A stretch of 64,000 bases of DNA, from contig NZ_CABVPR010000017.1 in NCBI RefSeq assembly GCF_902499135.1, positions 1 through 64,000 of the forward strand. Direction: 5' to 3'. Below the pieces are notes generated by a model. The model did no database searches, was not told where the DNA came from, and saw only the letters and a program-made list of their open reading frames with translations. Shown piece after piece: positions 53,098 through 63,273 of the stretch (positions are counted from its first letter, which is position 1; each line of letters opens with the position of its first letter). Source of the DNA: Burkholderia dolosa (GTDB lineage Bacteria; Pseudomonadota; Gammaproteobacteria; Burkholderiales; Burkholderiaceae). The translations under genes and the position numbers were made by a program.

Positions 53098-54540
53098 ATG
53101 CGACGCATCATCATGTCTCACTCGCTTGTCATTCGTCTATCCGCCGCAATGGCGATGACCGCCGCCGCGGCGCACGCCGAGCCCGTGCTCGTGTCCGGTC
53201 CGAGTCCTTTCGCCGCCTGTACGATCGGCGGGCCGGGCACGAACTACGTGAACGCGGAGGTCGAGCCGTGGCTCGCCGTCAATCCGGCAAATCCGAACAA
53301 CATGATCGGCGTGTGGCAGCAGGATCGCTGGTCGAACGGCGGCGCACACGGGCTCGTCGCCGGCTATACGTTCGATGCCGGCGCGACATGGGCACGCACG
53401 CCGCAGCCGTTCAGCGCGTGTGCGCCCGGCGGTCTGAAGTACGAACGCGCGTCCGATCCGTGGGTATCGTTCGGACCGGACGGTACTGCGTACTCGGTTT
53501 CGATCTCGTTCAACCAGTCGAACAACAGCAATGCAGTCGCCGCATCGGTGTCGACCGACGGCGGACAGACGTGGAGCAACCCGTCCGTGCTGATCGCGAA
53601 CGACGAACCGACGACGCAGTTCTTCAACGACAAGGAGTCGGTAACGGCGAATCCGGTGAAGGCCGGCACCGCGTACGCGGTATGGGACCGCCTCGAACTG
53701 CCGAACGGCAACCCGTACGCGAACCTGCACACGCAGGCGTTCCGCGGGCCGACGTTCTTCTCGAAGACGGTCGACGGCGGCAAGACGTGGAGCACACCGA
53801 AGGTCATCGTCAATGTCGCTTCGCGTCAGCAGACGATCGGCAACCAGATCGTCGTCGATCCGAAGACGGGCACGCTGTACGACTTCTTCGACCTGATCCA
53901 GCCGCCGTTCAGCAAGGCTGCCGGCAAGGTCGCGTACGTGAAGTCGACCGACGACGGCGCGACATGGACGAAGCCGCAAGTGATCGCGGGGCTGCAGACC
54001 GTCGGCGTGACCGATCCGAACACCGGCGAACCGGTGCGCACCGGCGACATCATTCCGGAACCGGCGATCGATCCGGCATCGGGACAGTTGTACGTGGTGT
54101 GGCAGGACAGCCGCTTCAACGGCGGCAACTACGACGAGATCGCACTGTCGACGTCGAAGGACGGCGGCGCGAGCTGGAGCGCGCCGCTGCAGGTGAACAC
54201 GCCGACCGGGCGGCCCGCGTTCAACCCGTCGGTGCGCGTGGACAAGACCGGCGCGGTGATGGTCACGTACTACGACTTCCGCGACCTGCAGCCGGGCAAC
54301 ACGACGACGCTGCCGACCGGCTTCTGGCGCAAGATCTCGCACGACGCCGGCAGCACGTTCGGCGACGAGCGACGCGTCGCGGGCCCGTTCGACATGAAGC
54401 TCGCGCCGTACGCGGAAGGCTTCTTCATCGGCGATTATCAGGGGCTCGACGTGCTGCCGTCGTCGTCGTTCCATCCGTTCTTCGTGCAGACCAACGCAGG
54501 CAATCTGACGAACCGCACCGACGTGTTCTTCGCGCCTTGA
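53098..54540 (+). CDS. Secreted Asp-box (BNR) beta-propeller protein, sialidase-like fold
   Basis: The 480-residue product has a signal peptide (about 1-27, ending AAAAHAE). The mature part contains at least five Asp-box motifs (SxDxGxTW): DAGATWA, STDGGQTWS, TVDGGKTWS, STDDGATWT and SKDGGASWS. These form a beta propeller as in sialidases. An Arg triad and the FRIP motif typical of true sialidases are not obvious, so it may be another propeller lyase or binding protein. A GAGGA sits nine bases before the ATG. It stands alone between non-related genes. Confidence 0.85.
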   Translation: MRRIIMSHSLVIRLSAAMAMTAAAAHAEPVLVSGPSPFAACTIGGPGTNYVNAEVEPWLAVNPANPNNMIGVWQQDRWSNGGAHGLVAGYTFDAGATWARTPQPFSACAPGGLKYERASDPWVSFGPDGTAYSVSISFNQSNNSNAVAASVSTDGGQTWSNPSVLIANDEPTTQFFNDKESVTANPVKAGTAYAVWDRLELPNGNPYANLHTQAFRGPTFFSKTVDGGKTWSTPKVIVNVASRQQTIGNQIVVDPKTGTLYDFFDLIQPPFSKAAGKVAYVKSTDDGATWTKPQVIAGLQTVGVTDPNTGEPVRTGDIIPEPAIDPASGQLYVVWQDSRFNGGNYDEIALSTSKDGGASWSAPLQVNTPTGRPAFNPSVRVDKTGAVMVTYYDFRDLQPGNTTTLPTGFWRKISHDAGSTFGDERRVAGPFDMKLAPYAEGFFIGDYQGLDVLPSSSFHPFFVQTNAGNLTNRTDVFFAP

Positions 54541-54862
54541 TCCACGCGTGATCCGCAAAGCCGCCGTCGCGACGCCGTCCGTCGCGCGGCGGATCGCCGT
54601 GCCTTCCCGCCTTCGCACCCGGCTTTCGCCGCCTCCTCCGTTCGTATCCGGCAATCATCGGCCTTCCGTCGGGCGTGGAATGCGCGATGATATAACATAT
54701 CATTTCGCCGATTCGTCGGCCGGATATCGCTCGTAAAACCGCGCAGCACGCCGCCGGATCGCTTTCCGACGGGTCATTGCGCGCCGCAAACGCAACAATA
54801 TATCGTTTCGAGTTGCGGCTCGCGTGGCTCTTTCACCGATTCCCACTACCGGTTCATCGACC
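54541..54862. promoter_or_regulatory. Intergenic region upstream of the TonB receptor
   Basis: This 320-base gap has no gene. It contains the Zur-like palindrome at 54687-54703 and a second AT-rich palindrome AACAATATATCGTT at 54794-54807, both between the propeller stop and the receptor start. The left half is GC-rich and looks featureless. Confidence 0.5.
54687..54703. promoter_or_regulatory. Zur-like operator ATGATAT-AAC-ATATCAT
   Basis: This is a perfect 7-bp inverted repeat around three bases. It resembles the proteobacterial Zur box (RTGTTATAATATAACAY), differing at three of 17 positions. It lies about 160 bases upstream of the receptor ATG. ZnuD receptors are usually repressed by Zur, so it fits the gene. 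Fur is a less likely owner as the match to GATAATGATAATCATTATC is poor. Confidence 0.55.
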
Positions 54863-56941
54863 ATGCGCGATCTCCCACGCTTACCGCTTCGCCCGCTTTC
54901 GCCTCTTTCGCTGATGCTGCTCGCCGCAGTCGCACAAGCGCAAACCGACACGCCGTCAGCGGCGGGCACCGCTTCCGCCGAGCGGCTGTCGCCGATCTTC
55001 GTCACCGCGAATCCGCTCGGCGATACGCAGCTGATCGCGCCGACCGTCCAGTTGTCCGGCGACGCGCTGACGCGCCGCCAGGCCGATTCGCTCGGCGAAA
55101 CACTCGACGGGCTGCCGGGCGTATCGACGACGACGTACGGCCCGATGGTCGGCCGGCCGATCATCCGCGGGATGGACGGCGACCGCATCCGGCTGCTTCA
55201 GAACGGCGTCGCCGCATACGACGCGTCGTCGCTGTCGTACGACCACGCGGTGCCGCAGGATCCGCTATCGATCGAACGCGTCGAGATCGTACGCGGGCCG
55301 GCTGCGCTGCTGTACGGCGGCAACGCGGTAGGCGGCGTAGTCAACACGATCGACAACCGGATTCCGCGCGAAGCGATCGAAGGCGTGACCGGCGCGCTCG
55401 ATGCGCGCTACGGCGGCGCGAATTCGGTACGCGCCGGCGCCGCGCAGGTCGAAGGCGGCAACGGCCGCTTCGCGTTCCATGTCGACGCGTTCGATCGCGA
55501 GACGAGCAAGTTGCGCATTCCCGGCTATGCACGCAGCAGCGCGCAACGTGCGATCGACGGCCCGGACACGCCGCAGCCGATCGGCAGCGTGCCGAACAGC
55601 GACGGCCGCGTGCACGGCGGCGCGGTCGGCGCGTCGTACACGTGGACGGACGGTTTCGCCGGTCTGTCGTACAGCGGCTATGAATCGAACTACGGTTCGG
55701 TCGCGGAGGACGACGTGCGTCTGAGGATGCGTCAGGAGCGTCTTGCGTTCGCGTCCGAAGTCCGCAATCTGAGCGGCCCGTTCACGAAGCTGAAGTTCGA
55801 TTTCGCGTACACCGACTATCGCCACAAGGAAGTCGACAATGGCGAGACGGCGACCCTCTTCCGCAATCGCGGATACGAAGCGCGCATCGAAGCACGGCAT
55901 CGCAAGATCGGCCCGTTCGAAGGCGCGATCGGCGTGCAGTTCGGCCGAAATACGTTCTCCGCGCTCGGCGACGAAACGCTCGTGCCGTCCACGCGTACGA
56001 ACAGCGTCGCGTTGTTCGGTCTCGAGGAATGGCAGGTCGATCCGAGGTTGAAGCTGAGCGTGGGCGCACGCGTCGAGCACGTCACGGTCGATCCCGATCC
56101 GGCCGGCGTCGACAAATTCGCGGGCGCGCAACCGCGCGACTTCAATGCCGGCAGCATCTCGACGGGCGCACTGTTCTCGCTGACGCCCGTGTGGTCGATC
56201 GCCGCGAACGTCGCCTACACCGAACGCGCGCCGACGTTCTACGAGCTCTATTCGAACGGTCCGCACGATGCAACCGGCCAGTTCCTGATCGGCAATCCGA
56301 ACGCGTCGAAGGAAAAGGCCGTGTCGACCGACCTGTCGCTGCGCTATGCAAGCGGCGCGAATCGCGGCAGCGTCGGCGTGTTCTACAACCGCTTCTCGAA
56401 CTACCTGACCGAGTACAACACGGGCCGCATCGTCGACGACGAAGGCGAGCCGGTCGCGCCGGGCACCGACGACGCGCTCGCCGAGGCCGTCTATCGCGGC
56501 GTGCGCGCGGAGTTCTACGGGATCGAGCTCGACGGCAAGTGGCGCGCCTACGCGCGCAAAGGCCACACGGTCGACGTGGAGCTGACGGCCGACTACACGC
56601 ACGCGCGCAACGTCGATACCGGACAGCCGCTGCCGCGCATCGCGCCGCTGCGCGCCACGCTCGCAGCCGACTACGGTTACGGCCCGCTCGGCGTACGCGC
56701 GCAGCTCACGCATGCGTGGTCGCAGCATCGCGTGCCCGACAACGACTTTCCGACCGACGGCTACACGACGCTCGGCGTGATGCTGACGTACAAGTTCCGC
56801 GTCGGCGCGACGCACTGGCTCGCGTATCTGCGCGGCGACAACCTGACCAACCAGGACATCCGCTACTCGACGTCGGTCGTACGCGGTTTCGCGCCCGAAG
56901 GCGGCCGCAGCGTGATGGCCGGATTGCGCACGACGTTCTGA
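54863..56941 (+). CDS. TonB-dependent receptor, ZnuD-like (zinc uptake)
   Basis: The 692-residue product has a signal peptide ending VAQAQT, a plug domain with LGETLDGLPGVSTTTYGP, GRPIIRGMDGDRIRLLQNGV and ALLYGGNAVGGVVNTIDNRI (about 75-165), and a C-terminal barrel ending LRTTF. The DASSLSYDHAVPQDP stretch and overall pattern match the ZnuD class of zinc or haem receptors. There is no clear TonB box, though SPIFVTA near residue 43 is in the right place. The ATG at 54863 gives the signal peptide; a GTG at 54824 is also open. A Zur-like box lies upstream. Confidence 0.9.
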   Translation: MRDLPRLPLRPLSPLSLMLLAAVAQAQTDTPSAAGTASAERLSPIFVTANPLGDTQLIAPTVQLSGDALTRRQADSLGETLDGLPGVSTTTYGPMVGRPIIRGMDGDRIRLLQNGVAAYDASSLSYDHAVPQDPLSIERVEIVRGPAALLYGGNAVGGVVNTIDNRIPREAIEGVTGALDARYGGANSVRAGAAQVEGGNGRFAFHVDAFDRETSKLRIPGYARSSAQRAIDGPDTPQPIGSVPNSDGRVHGGAVGASYTWTDGFAGLSYSGYESNYGSVAEDDVRLRMRQERLAFASEVRNLSGPFTKLKFDFAYTDYRHKEVDNGETATLFRNRGYEARIEARHRKIGPFEGAIGVQFGRNTFSALGDETLVPSTRTNSVALFGLEEWQVDPRLKLSVGARVEHVTVDPDPAGVDKFAGAQPRDFNAGSISTGALFSLTPVWSIAANVAYTERAPTFYELYSNGPHDATGQFLIGNPNASKEKAVSTDLSLRYASGANRGSVGVFYNRFSNYLTEYNTGRIVDDEGEPVAPGTDDALAEAVYRGVRAEFYGIELDGKWRAYARKGHTVDVELTADYTHARNVDTGQPLPRIAPLRATLAADYGYGPLGVRAQLTHAWSQHRVPDNDFPTDGYTTLGVMLTYKFRVGATHWLAYLRGDNLTNQDIRYSTSVVRGFAPEGGRSVMAGLRTTF

Positions 56942-56943
56942 GC

Positions 56944-57384
56944 GTGCATGCCCGCGACGTCGTCGCGAGCGAGGTGCGCAGTCTCGCGCAACGTTCGTCG
57001 ACCGCCGCGAACGCAATCGACGCGCTGATCCCGGCGTCGGTGCAGACGATCGCGAGCGGCTCGGCGCTCGCCGGAGAAGCGCGCTCGACAATGGCCGACG
57101 TCACGCGCGCCGTCGCGCGCGTGACGGACATCGTGGGCGAAATCGCCGCGGCATCGCCCGACCAGAGCCGTGGAATCGGACAGGTGAACCCGACGCTCAC
57201 GCAGGCGAGCCAGAGGACGCAGCAGAACGCCGAGTTCGTCGAGCAAGCGGCCGCCGCATCGAAATCGCTCGATGCGCAGGGACGCGAGCTCGCGGAAACG
57301 ATCGTTGCGTTCCGGATGCCGAATCGCTCGGCGACGGCATCGCGCGACGTGCCGCCCGTCGCTCTGCAAGCCGCGGCCGCATGA
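56944..57384 (+). pseudogene. Methyl-accepting chemotaxis protein, C-terminal fragment
   Basis: Right after the receptor stop one frame reads VVASEVRSLAQRSSTAANAI, then AAASPDQSRGIGQVNPTLTQ, and NAEFVEQAAAASKSL. This is the C-terminal half of the signalling hairpin of a chemoreceptor. The N-terminal part and the hairpin tip are missing and there is no start. The fragment stays open to TGA at 57384, ending ALQAAAA. It is a relic of a deletion next to the receptor gene. Confidence 0.8.
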
Positions 57385-57691
57385 ACCGGTCACGCCGTCG
57401 ACGTGCCCGCCGCGCTTGCTGCCACCCGCGTCGAACAAGCCGATACGCGGATGCGCAATTTTCGATCCTGCTCGCGAGCAGCGTCGCACACGGTGTGCCC
57501 AACGCCGTCCCACACTTTAAAAACTGCCGAATGACGAGTATGCTTAAAAAGCATTTCCCGCTCGGATAACGAATCGCGTGCCCCTGATTCGCGCCGATCG
57601 GATTGCGGCCGCACCGCGCCCCGCGCGAATGGCGGCGTCTGCTTCGCCCCGGCCGCACTAACTTTTCCCCCAACAATCGTCAGGAGAGCTG
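57385..57691. other. Gap upstream of otsA with a palindrome
   Basis: No gene is recognised in these 307 bases. The sequence ATGCTTAAAAAGCAT (57540-57554) is a perfect 6-bp inverted repeat around AAA. It lies 138 bases before the otsA start. It could be an operator or the stem of a weak terminator for the fragment upstream. Confidence 0.4.
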
Positions 57692-59095
57692 GTGAGCCGC
57701 CTCGTCGTCGTATCGAATCGCATCGCAGATCCCCGTAAAGCCGCGGCCGGCGGCCTCGCCGTCGCCGTGAAGGACAGCCTTCAGGAAACCGGCGGCGTCT
57801 GGTTCGGCTGGAGCGGCAGGCTGCGCGGCAGCGACCAGCCCGCGCGCAGTGACGACGTGCAGATCCAGAACGTCGGCGGCATTCAGCTCGCGACGATCGA
57901 TCTCGATCCACAGGATTACGACGCGTACTACCTCGGTTATTCGAACAACGTGCTGTGGCCGGTGTTTCACTACCGGCTCGACCTCGCCCAGTTCGACCGG
58001 CGTTTCGCCGACGGCTACCGCCGCGTGAATCAGCTGTTCGCGCGCAAGCTGCGCACGCTGCTGCGCCCGGACGACACGGTGTGGGTGCACGACTATCAGC
58101 TGATTCCGCTCGCCGCCGAGCTGCGTGCGATGGGCTGCACGAATCCGATCGGATTCTTTCTGCACATCCCGATGCCGCCGCCGCCGATCATGGCCGCGAT
58201 TCCGGAACACGAATGGCTGATGCGCTCGCTGTTCGCATACGATCTCGTCGGCTTCCAGACCGAAGCGGACCTGCTTCACTTCGAGCACTACGTCGAATCG
58301 GAAGCCGGCGCTGCGCGGCTGCCGGACGGACGTCTGCGCGCGTTCGGCCGTACGCTGTCGGCCGGCGCGTTTCCGATCGGCATCAACGTCGACGAGTTCG
58401 CCGCGCTCGCCGACGATCGCGACGGCATCGACATGTTCGAACGGATGCGCGACGAGTATTCGCGACGCCAGCTGCTGGTCGGCGTCGACCGCCTCGACTA
58501 CACGAAAGGGCTGCCGCAGCGCGTGCATGCGTTCCGCGAGTTGCTCGAACAGTATCCGGAGAATCGCAACCGCGCGACGCTGATCCAGATCGCCGCGCCG
58601 AGCCGCGAGGATCTCGGCGCATACGACGACCTGCGGCGCGAAATGGACAGCCTGTGCGGCGCGATCAACGGCGACTACGGCGAACTCGAATGGATGCCGA
58701 TGCGCTACATCCACCGCACCGTCGCGCGCAAGCGGCTGCCCGGACTCTATCGCGCGAGCCGCGTCGCGCTGGTCACGCCGCTGCGCGACGGGATGAACCT
58801 CGTCGCGAAAGAGTTTCTCGCCGCGCAGGACGAAGCCGATCCGGGCGTGCTCGTGCTGTCGCGCTTCGCCGGCGCCGCCGAGCAGTTGAAGGAAGCGCTG
58901 CTCGTCAATCCGTACGATACGCAAGGCACTGCGCAGGCGATCCAGCGTGCGCTTGCGATGCCGCTCGAGGAACGCCGGCAACGTCACACGGCACTGATGG
59001 CGACCGTGCGCAAGACCGACGTGCACTGGTGGCGTACGCGCTTTCTCGAAGCGCTCATCGAGGCGGCCGAAGTCGCCGCGACAACCGAGCCGTGA
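57692..59095 (+). CDS. otsA: Trehalose-6-phosphate synthase OtsA
   Basis: OtsA (GT20) joins UDP-glucose and glucose-6-phosphate, the first step of trehalose synthesis for osmotic and stress protection. The 467-residue product has [12 protein letters not shown] with GGLAVAV (about 3-26), [25 protein letters not shown], the [13 protein letters not shown] motif (about 265-277) and [11 protein letters not shown] (about 364-374). The start is GTG at 57692 with AGGAGA close upstream. No otsB is adjacent in the window, so phosphatase activity must be encoded elsewhere. It is a single gene with its own ribosome binding site. Confidence 0.95.
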   Translation: MSRLVVVSNRIADPRKAAAGGLAVAVKDSLQETGGVWFGWSGRLRGSDQPARSDDVQIQNVGGIQLATIDLDPQDYDAYYLGYSNNVLWPVFHYRLDLAQFDRRFADGYRRVNQLFARKLRTLLRPDDTVWVHDYQLIPLAAELRAMGCTNPIGFFLHIPMPPPPIMAAIPEHEWLMRSLFAYDLVGFQTEADLLHFEHYVESEAGAARLPDGRLRAFGRTLSAGAFPIGINVDEFAALADDRDGIDMFERMRDEYSRRQLLVGVDRLDYTKGLPQRVHAFRELLEQYPENRNRATLIQIAAPSREDLGAYDDLRREMDSLCGAINGDYGELEWMPMRYIHRTVARKRLPGLYRASRVALVTPLRDGMNLVAKEFLAAQDEADPGVLVLSRFAGAAEQLKEALLVNPYDTQGTAQAIQRALAMPLEERRQRHTALMATVRKTDVHWWRTRFLEALIEAAEVAATTEP

Positions 59096-59631
59096 CGTTC
59101 GTGCAGCGGTGAAGTTCGATTGCGTGGGTGCTTCATGCGCCGCTCTGCGTCGATCGGCTCGCGCGCGATCGCATCGTCGATATCGACCATCCCGACTTCG
59201 CACGTGCGGAGTTCATCGCGCGGTCAGCAACGCGAATAACCGCACCGCCGTCGACTGCGGCCGGTAATCGAGCGTTCTGCCGATTACATCGGCAGGCGCT
59301 CGGAGCTGCGCATCGCGCGGCCTCCATCTCGTCTCGTCGTACGAAGCGCATCGCCGCACTGCGACCGGCCGGCACGTTCACACGATCGTTGTTCTGGCAA
59401 CGTTCGGCCGCATGCCCGTCTCGCTCCCTGTCGCTCCAAACACGCTCGCCGCACGTCGATGTGCGGCCAATGCGGCTCGCACGGCACGACGAACGCCTTT
59501 CGTCGGCAGCGTCTGCCGCGTTATAGTCGCGTGCATGACATTTTCGTGACAGCGCTGCCGTCGCCGTCGCGGATCGATGCCGCCGCGCATCGAACGACGA
59601 AGCCCACCCGCCCACTCGAGGAGCACACGAC
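59096..59631. other. Gap between otsA and the phosphoesterase gene
   Basis: I see no convincing gene in these 536 bases. Open frames exist on both strands but show no family pattern or ribosome binding site. The GAGGAG at about 59619-59624 belongs to the next gene. Confidence 0.4.
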
Positions 59632-61287
59632 GTGAACGACAACCCCGATCGTCCCGACGACCTTCCCGCCGATCCCGACCGCCGCCGCATGCTCGGCGGC
59701 CTCGCCGCGCTCGGCGCCGGCGTCGCGCTGGCCGGCTGCGAAACGACCGCGCCGCGCTCGGCCGCCGACCGGCGCATCGACGAAGCGCTGCGCGCGCAAG
59801 TGCGCCACATCGTCGTGATCTATGCGGAGAACCGCAGCTTCGCGAACCTGTACGGCGATTTCCCGGGCGTGCGTTACCCGCTGAGTGAAGTGCGACCCGA
59901 ACACGCGCTGCAGCTCGACCGCGACGGCAAGACGCCGCTGCCCGTGCTGCCGAAGATCTGGGGCGGTCTCGTGCCGCAGGCGCAGGAAGTGAACGGCAAG
60001 CGCTACATGATCGGCGAGCGCGACATCGACAAGCTGCCGAACGCGCCGTTCCGCATCGCCGACGCGCAAGGGGAGCCGCTGCCGAACGGCGTGATCACGC
60101 GCGACCTGTGGCATCGCTTCTACCAGAACCAGATGCAGATCGCCGCGGGCCGCAACAACCAGTTCGTCGCGTGGGCCGATTCGGGCGGCCTCGTGATGGG
60201 TCATTACCGCAACTCGGCCGACACGCTGCGGCTGTGGAATCTCGCGCGGCAATACACGCTGTGCGACAACTTCTTCATGGCCGCGTTCGGCGGTTCGTGG
60301 CTCAACCACATGTTCCTCATTTCCGCGCAGCCGCCCCTGTATCCGGATGCGCACAAGCATCCGCACGCGGACAAGCTGCTGTCGAAACTCGAAGGCGACG
60401 ATCCGGCCGGCACGCGTCTGAAACTCGCGGCCGACTCGCCGGCGTCCGCACTCGACGGTCCGCCGAAGTTCGCGGGCGACGGCCCGCTGACGCCGGACGG
60501 CTACGGTGTGAACACGATGGCGCCGCCGTACCAGCCGAGCTATGTGCCGCCGCCCGATCCGGGCAATGCCGCGTATGCGGATCCGGCCGATCATCGCGTG
60601 ATGCCGCCGCAGGGACATGCGACGATCGGCGATCGGCTGTCCGACAAGAACGTCGACTGGGCGTGGTACAGCGGCGCGTGGCAGTACGCGCTCGAGCATC
60701 GCGACACGGGCACCGTGCCGGACTTCCAGTACCACCATCAGCCGTTCAACTACTTCCGCAACTACGCGCCGGGCACCGACGCGCGCCGCCGGCATCTGCG
60801 CGACGCGGGCCTCGGCGACGATCCGTCGACGAACCGCTTCATCGCCGACATCGATGGCGGACGCCTGCCGGCGGTCACGTTCTACAAGCCGCAGGGCAAC
60901 CTGAACATGCACGCGGGCTACGCGGACATCGAGTCCGGGGACCGCCACATCGCGACAGTCATCGACCACATTCGCCGCGGCCCGCAATGGGCGAACACCG
61001 TGATCGTGATGACGCACGACGAGAACGGCGGCTGGTGGGATCACGTCGCGCCGCCGGTCGGCGACCGCTGGGGGCCGGGATCGCGCATTCCGGCGCTCGT
61101 GATCTCGCCGTTCGCGAAGAAGGGCTACGTCGACCACACGCTGTACGACACCAACTCGATCCTGCGCTTCATCAGCCGCGTGCACGGGCTCGCGCCGCTC
61201 GACGGCGTCGTGCATCGCGATCGCGCGTTCGCGTCGCGCGGAGAAACGCCGCCCGGCGATCTGACGAACGCGCTCGAGCTCGGCTGA
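59632..61287 (+). CDS. acpA: AcpA-type acid phosphatase/phosphoesterase lipoprotein
   Basis: The 551-residue product is in the phosphoesterase family of AcpA and non-haemolytic phospholipase C. It has VRHIVVIYAENRSFANLYGD (about 57-76) with the metal Glu-Asn pair, HDENGGWWDHV (about 463-473) and DTNSILRFI. The N-terminus has RRR and then LAALGAGVALAGC, so it looks like a Tat-type leader plus lipobox, which would place it in the outer membrane or periplasm. The start is GTG with GAGGAG upstream. It hydrolyses phosphate esters; its role here may be phosphate scavenging. Confidence 0.88.
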   Translation: MNDNPDRPDDLPADPDRRRMLGGLAALGAGVALAGCETTAPRSAADRRIDEALRAQVRHIVVIYAENRSFANLYGDFPGVRYPLSEVRPEHALQLDRDGKTPLPVLPKIWGGLVPQAQEVNGKRYMIGERDIDKLPNAPFRIADAQGEPLPNGVITRDLWHRFYQNQMQIAAGRNNQFVAWADSGGLVMGHYRNSADTLRLWNLARQYTLCDNFFMAAFGGSWLNHMFLISAQPPLYPDAHKHPHADKLLSKLEGDDPAGTRLKLAADSPASALDGPPKFAGDGPLTPDGYGVNTMAPPYQPSYVPPPDPGNAAYADPADHRVMPPQGHATIGDRLSDKNVDWAWYSGAWQYALEHRDTGTVPDFQYHHQPFNYFRNYAPGTDARRRHLRDAGLGDDPSTNRFIADIDGGRLPAVTFYKPQGNLNMHAGYADIESGDRHIATVIDHIRRGPQWANTVIVMTHDENGGWWDHVAPPVGDRWGPGSRIPALVISPFAKKGYVDHTLYDTNSILRFISRVHGLAPLDGVVHRDRAFASRGETPPGDLTNALELG

Positions 61288-61342
61288 CGCAAGCCGGGCG
61301 GCTGCGCACGCTGCGGCCACGTGCGGGTGCGCGGATGCAACA

Positions 61343-61381
61343 ACGTCCCGCCGCCGGCTTTCGATGCCGGCTGCGGGACGT
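61343..61381. terminator. Bidirectional stem-loop between acpA and pckG
   Basis: ACGTCCCGC (61343-61351) pairs with GCGGGACGT (61373-61381), and inside GCCGGC (61353-61358) pairs with GCCGGC (61366-61371) around a 7-base loop, with one unpaired base on each side. It lies between two converging genes, with no T-run either way. It likely ends both transcripts. Confidence 0.65.
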
Positions 61382-61407
61382 CAATAAGCACGCGCCGCTG
61401 CGGGTGG

Positions 61408-63273
61408 TCAGCGACCGATCCGCTGTTCGATCCGCTTCATCGTGTCGATCAGTTCGGCGGGCAGCCGCAGCTTCAGCGTGTCGAACAGTTGCGCATGCAA
61501 CTTCAGTTCGTCACGCCACTCGGCAGCATCCATCGACGTGACCGCATCGAACTGCTCGCGCGTGAAGTCGAGTCCGTCCCAATGCAGGTCGTCATACGAA
61601 GGCGACACGCCGAACGCATGCTCGCTGCCGCCGCCGGTGCCTTCGAGGCGATCCAGCATCCACTTGAGTACGCGCATGTTCTCGCCGAAGCCCGGCCATA
61701 CGAACTTGCCGTCCGCGTCCTTGCGGAACCAGTTCACGCAATAGATCTTCGGCAACGTCGCGCCCGCCTGCTCGAGCTGCTTGCCGAGCTTCAGCCAGTG
61801 CGCAAAGTAGTCGCTCATGTTGTAGCCGCAGAACGGCAGCATCGCGAACGGATCGCGGCGCACGACGCCCTGCTGGCCGGCCGCCGCGGCCGTGGTTTCC
61901 GAGCCCATCGTCGCGGCCATGTACACGCCTTCGACCCAGTCGCGCGCCTCCGTCACGAGCGGCACGGTCGTCGAGCGGCGGCCGCCGAAGATGAACGCGT
62001 CGATCGGCACGCCGGCCGGATTCTCCCAGTCCGCGTCGATCGACGGACATTGCGCGGCCGGCGCGGTGAAACGCGAGTTCGGATGCGCGGCCTTGCGGCC
62101 GGTCTCCTTGCCGAGCGCCGGCGTCCACGGGTTGCCCTGCCAGTCGGTGAGCTTCGCGGGCGGCGTGTCGGTCAGCCCTTCCCACCACACGTCGCCGTCT
62201 TCGGTCAACGCGACGTTCGTGAAGATCACGTTCTCCTTCAGCGTCGCGAGTGCGTTCGGGTTCGTCTTCTCGCCGGTACCCGGTGCGACGCCGAAATAGC
62301 CGGCTTCGGGGTTGATCGCGTACAACCGGCCGTCGCGGCCCGGTTTCAGCCACGCGATGTCGTCGCCGATCGTCGTGACCTTCCAGCCGTCGAAGCCCTG
62401 CGGCGGAATCAGCATCGCGAAGTTCGTCTTGCCGCACGCGGACGGAAACGCAGCCGCGACGTGATACTTCTTGCCGGCCGGCGACCTCACGCCGAGGATC
62501 AGCATATGCTCGGCGAGCCAGCCCTGATCGCGGCCCATCGTGGACGCGATGCGCAGCGCAAAGCACTTCTTGCCGAGCAGCGCGTTGCCGCCGTAGCCGG
62601 AACCGAAGCTCCAGATCTCGCGCGTCTCGGGGAAATGCACGATGTACTTGACCGGATTGCACGGCCACGGCACGTCCTGCTGGCCCGGCTCGAGCGGATG
62701 TCCGACGCTGTGCACGCACGGCACGAATTCGCCGTCCTCGCCGAGCACGTCGTATACGTCGCGGCCCATGCGCGTCATGATCCGCATGTTCACCGCGACG
62801 TACGGACTGTCGGACAGCTCGACGCCGATATGCGCGATCGGCGAGCCGAGCGGGCCCATCGAAAACGGCACGACGTACAGCGTGCGGCCGTGCATCGAAC
62901 CGCGGAACAATCCGTTGAGCGTCTCGCGCATTTCATCGGGCGCGATCCAGTTGTTGGTCGGGCCGACATCGTCGCGCGACGCCGCGCAGATGAACGTGCG
63001 GTCCTCGACGCGCGCGACGTCCGACGGATCCGATTGCGCGAGATACGAGTTCGGGCGTTTCGCCGGATTGAGACGCTTCAGCGTGCCCTGATCGACCATC
63101 GCCTGGCACAGCGCGTCGTATTCCTGCTGCGAGCCGTCGCACCACACGACGCGGTCGGGCTCGGTGAGCGCCGCGATACGCGACACCCAGTCGATCAGCT
63201 TGCGATGCTTGACGAAGGCCGGTGGAGCGATCAGCGGGCTGCGCGTCGCTTCGGCCAGATTGTTTTGCAACAT
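61408..63273 (-). CDS. pckG: Phosphoenolpyruvate carboxykinase (GTP)
   Basis: PckG turns oxaloacetate and GTP into phosphoenolpyruvate and CO2, the first step of gluconeogenesis from TCA intermediates. The 621-residue product has the P-loop FPSACGKTN (276-284), [13 protein letters not shown] (about 41-53), [20 protein letters not shown] (about 224-243) and [13 protein letters not shown]. This is the GTP form, not the ATP-dependent PckA. The ATG at 63273 follows GGAGA. It faces acpA across a bidirectional stem-loop. Confidence 0.97.
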   Translation of the reverse strand: MLQNNLAEATRSPLIAPPAFVKHRKLIDWVSRIAALTEPDRVVWCDGSQQEYDALCQAMVDQGTLKRLNPAKRPNSYLAQSDPSDVARVEDRTFICAASRDDVGPTNNWIAPDEMRETLNGLFRGSMHGRTLYVVPFSMGPLGSPIAHIGVELSDSPYVAVNMRIMTRMGRDVYDVLGEDGEFVPCVHSVGHPLEPGQQDVPWPCNPVKYIVHFPETREIWSFGSGYGGNALLGKKCFALRIASTMGRDQGWLAEHMLILGVRSPAGKKYHVAAAFPSACGKTNFAMLIPPQGFDGWKVTTIGDDIAWLKPGRDGRLYAINPEAGYFGVAPGTGEKTNPNALATLKENVIFTNVALTEDGDVWWEGLTDTPPAKLTDWQGNPWTPALGKETGRKAAHPNSRFTAPAAQCPSIDADWENPAGVPIDAFIFGGRRSTTVPLVTEARDWVEGVYMAATMGSETTAAAAGQQGVVRRDPFAMLPFCGYNMSDYFAHWLKLGKQLEQAGATLPKIYCVNWFRKDADGKFVWPGFGENMRVLKWMLDRLEGTGGGSEHAFGVSPSYDDLHWDGLDFTREQFDAVTSMDAAEWRDELKLHAQLFDTLKLRLPAELIDTMKRIEQRIGR

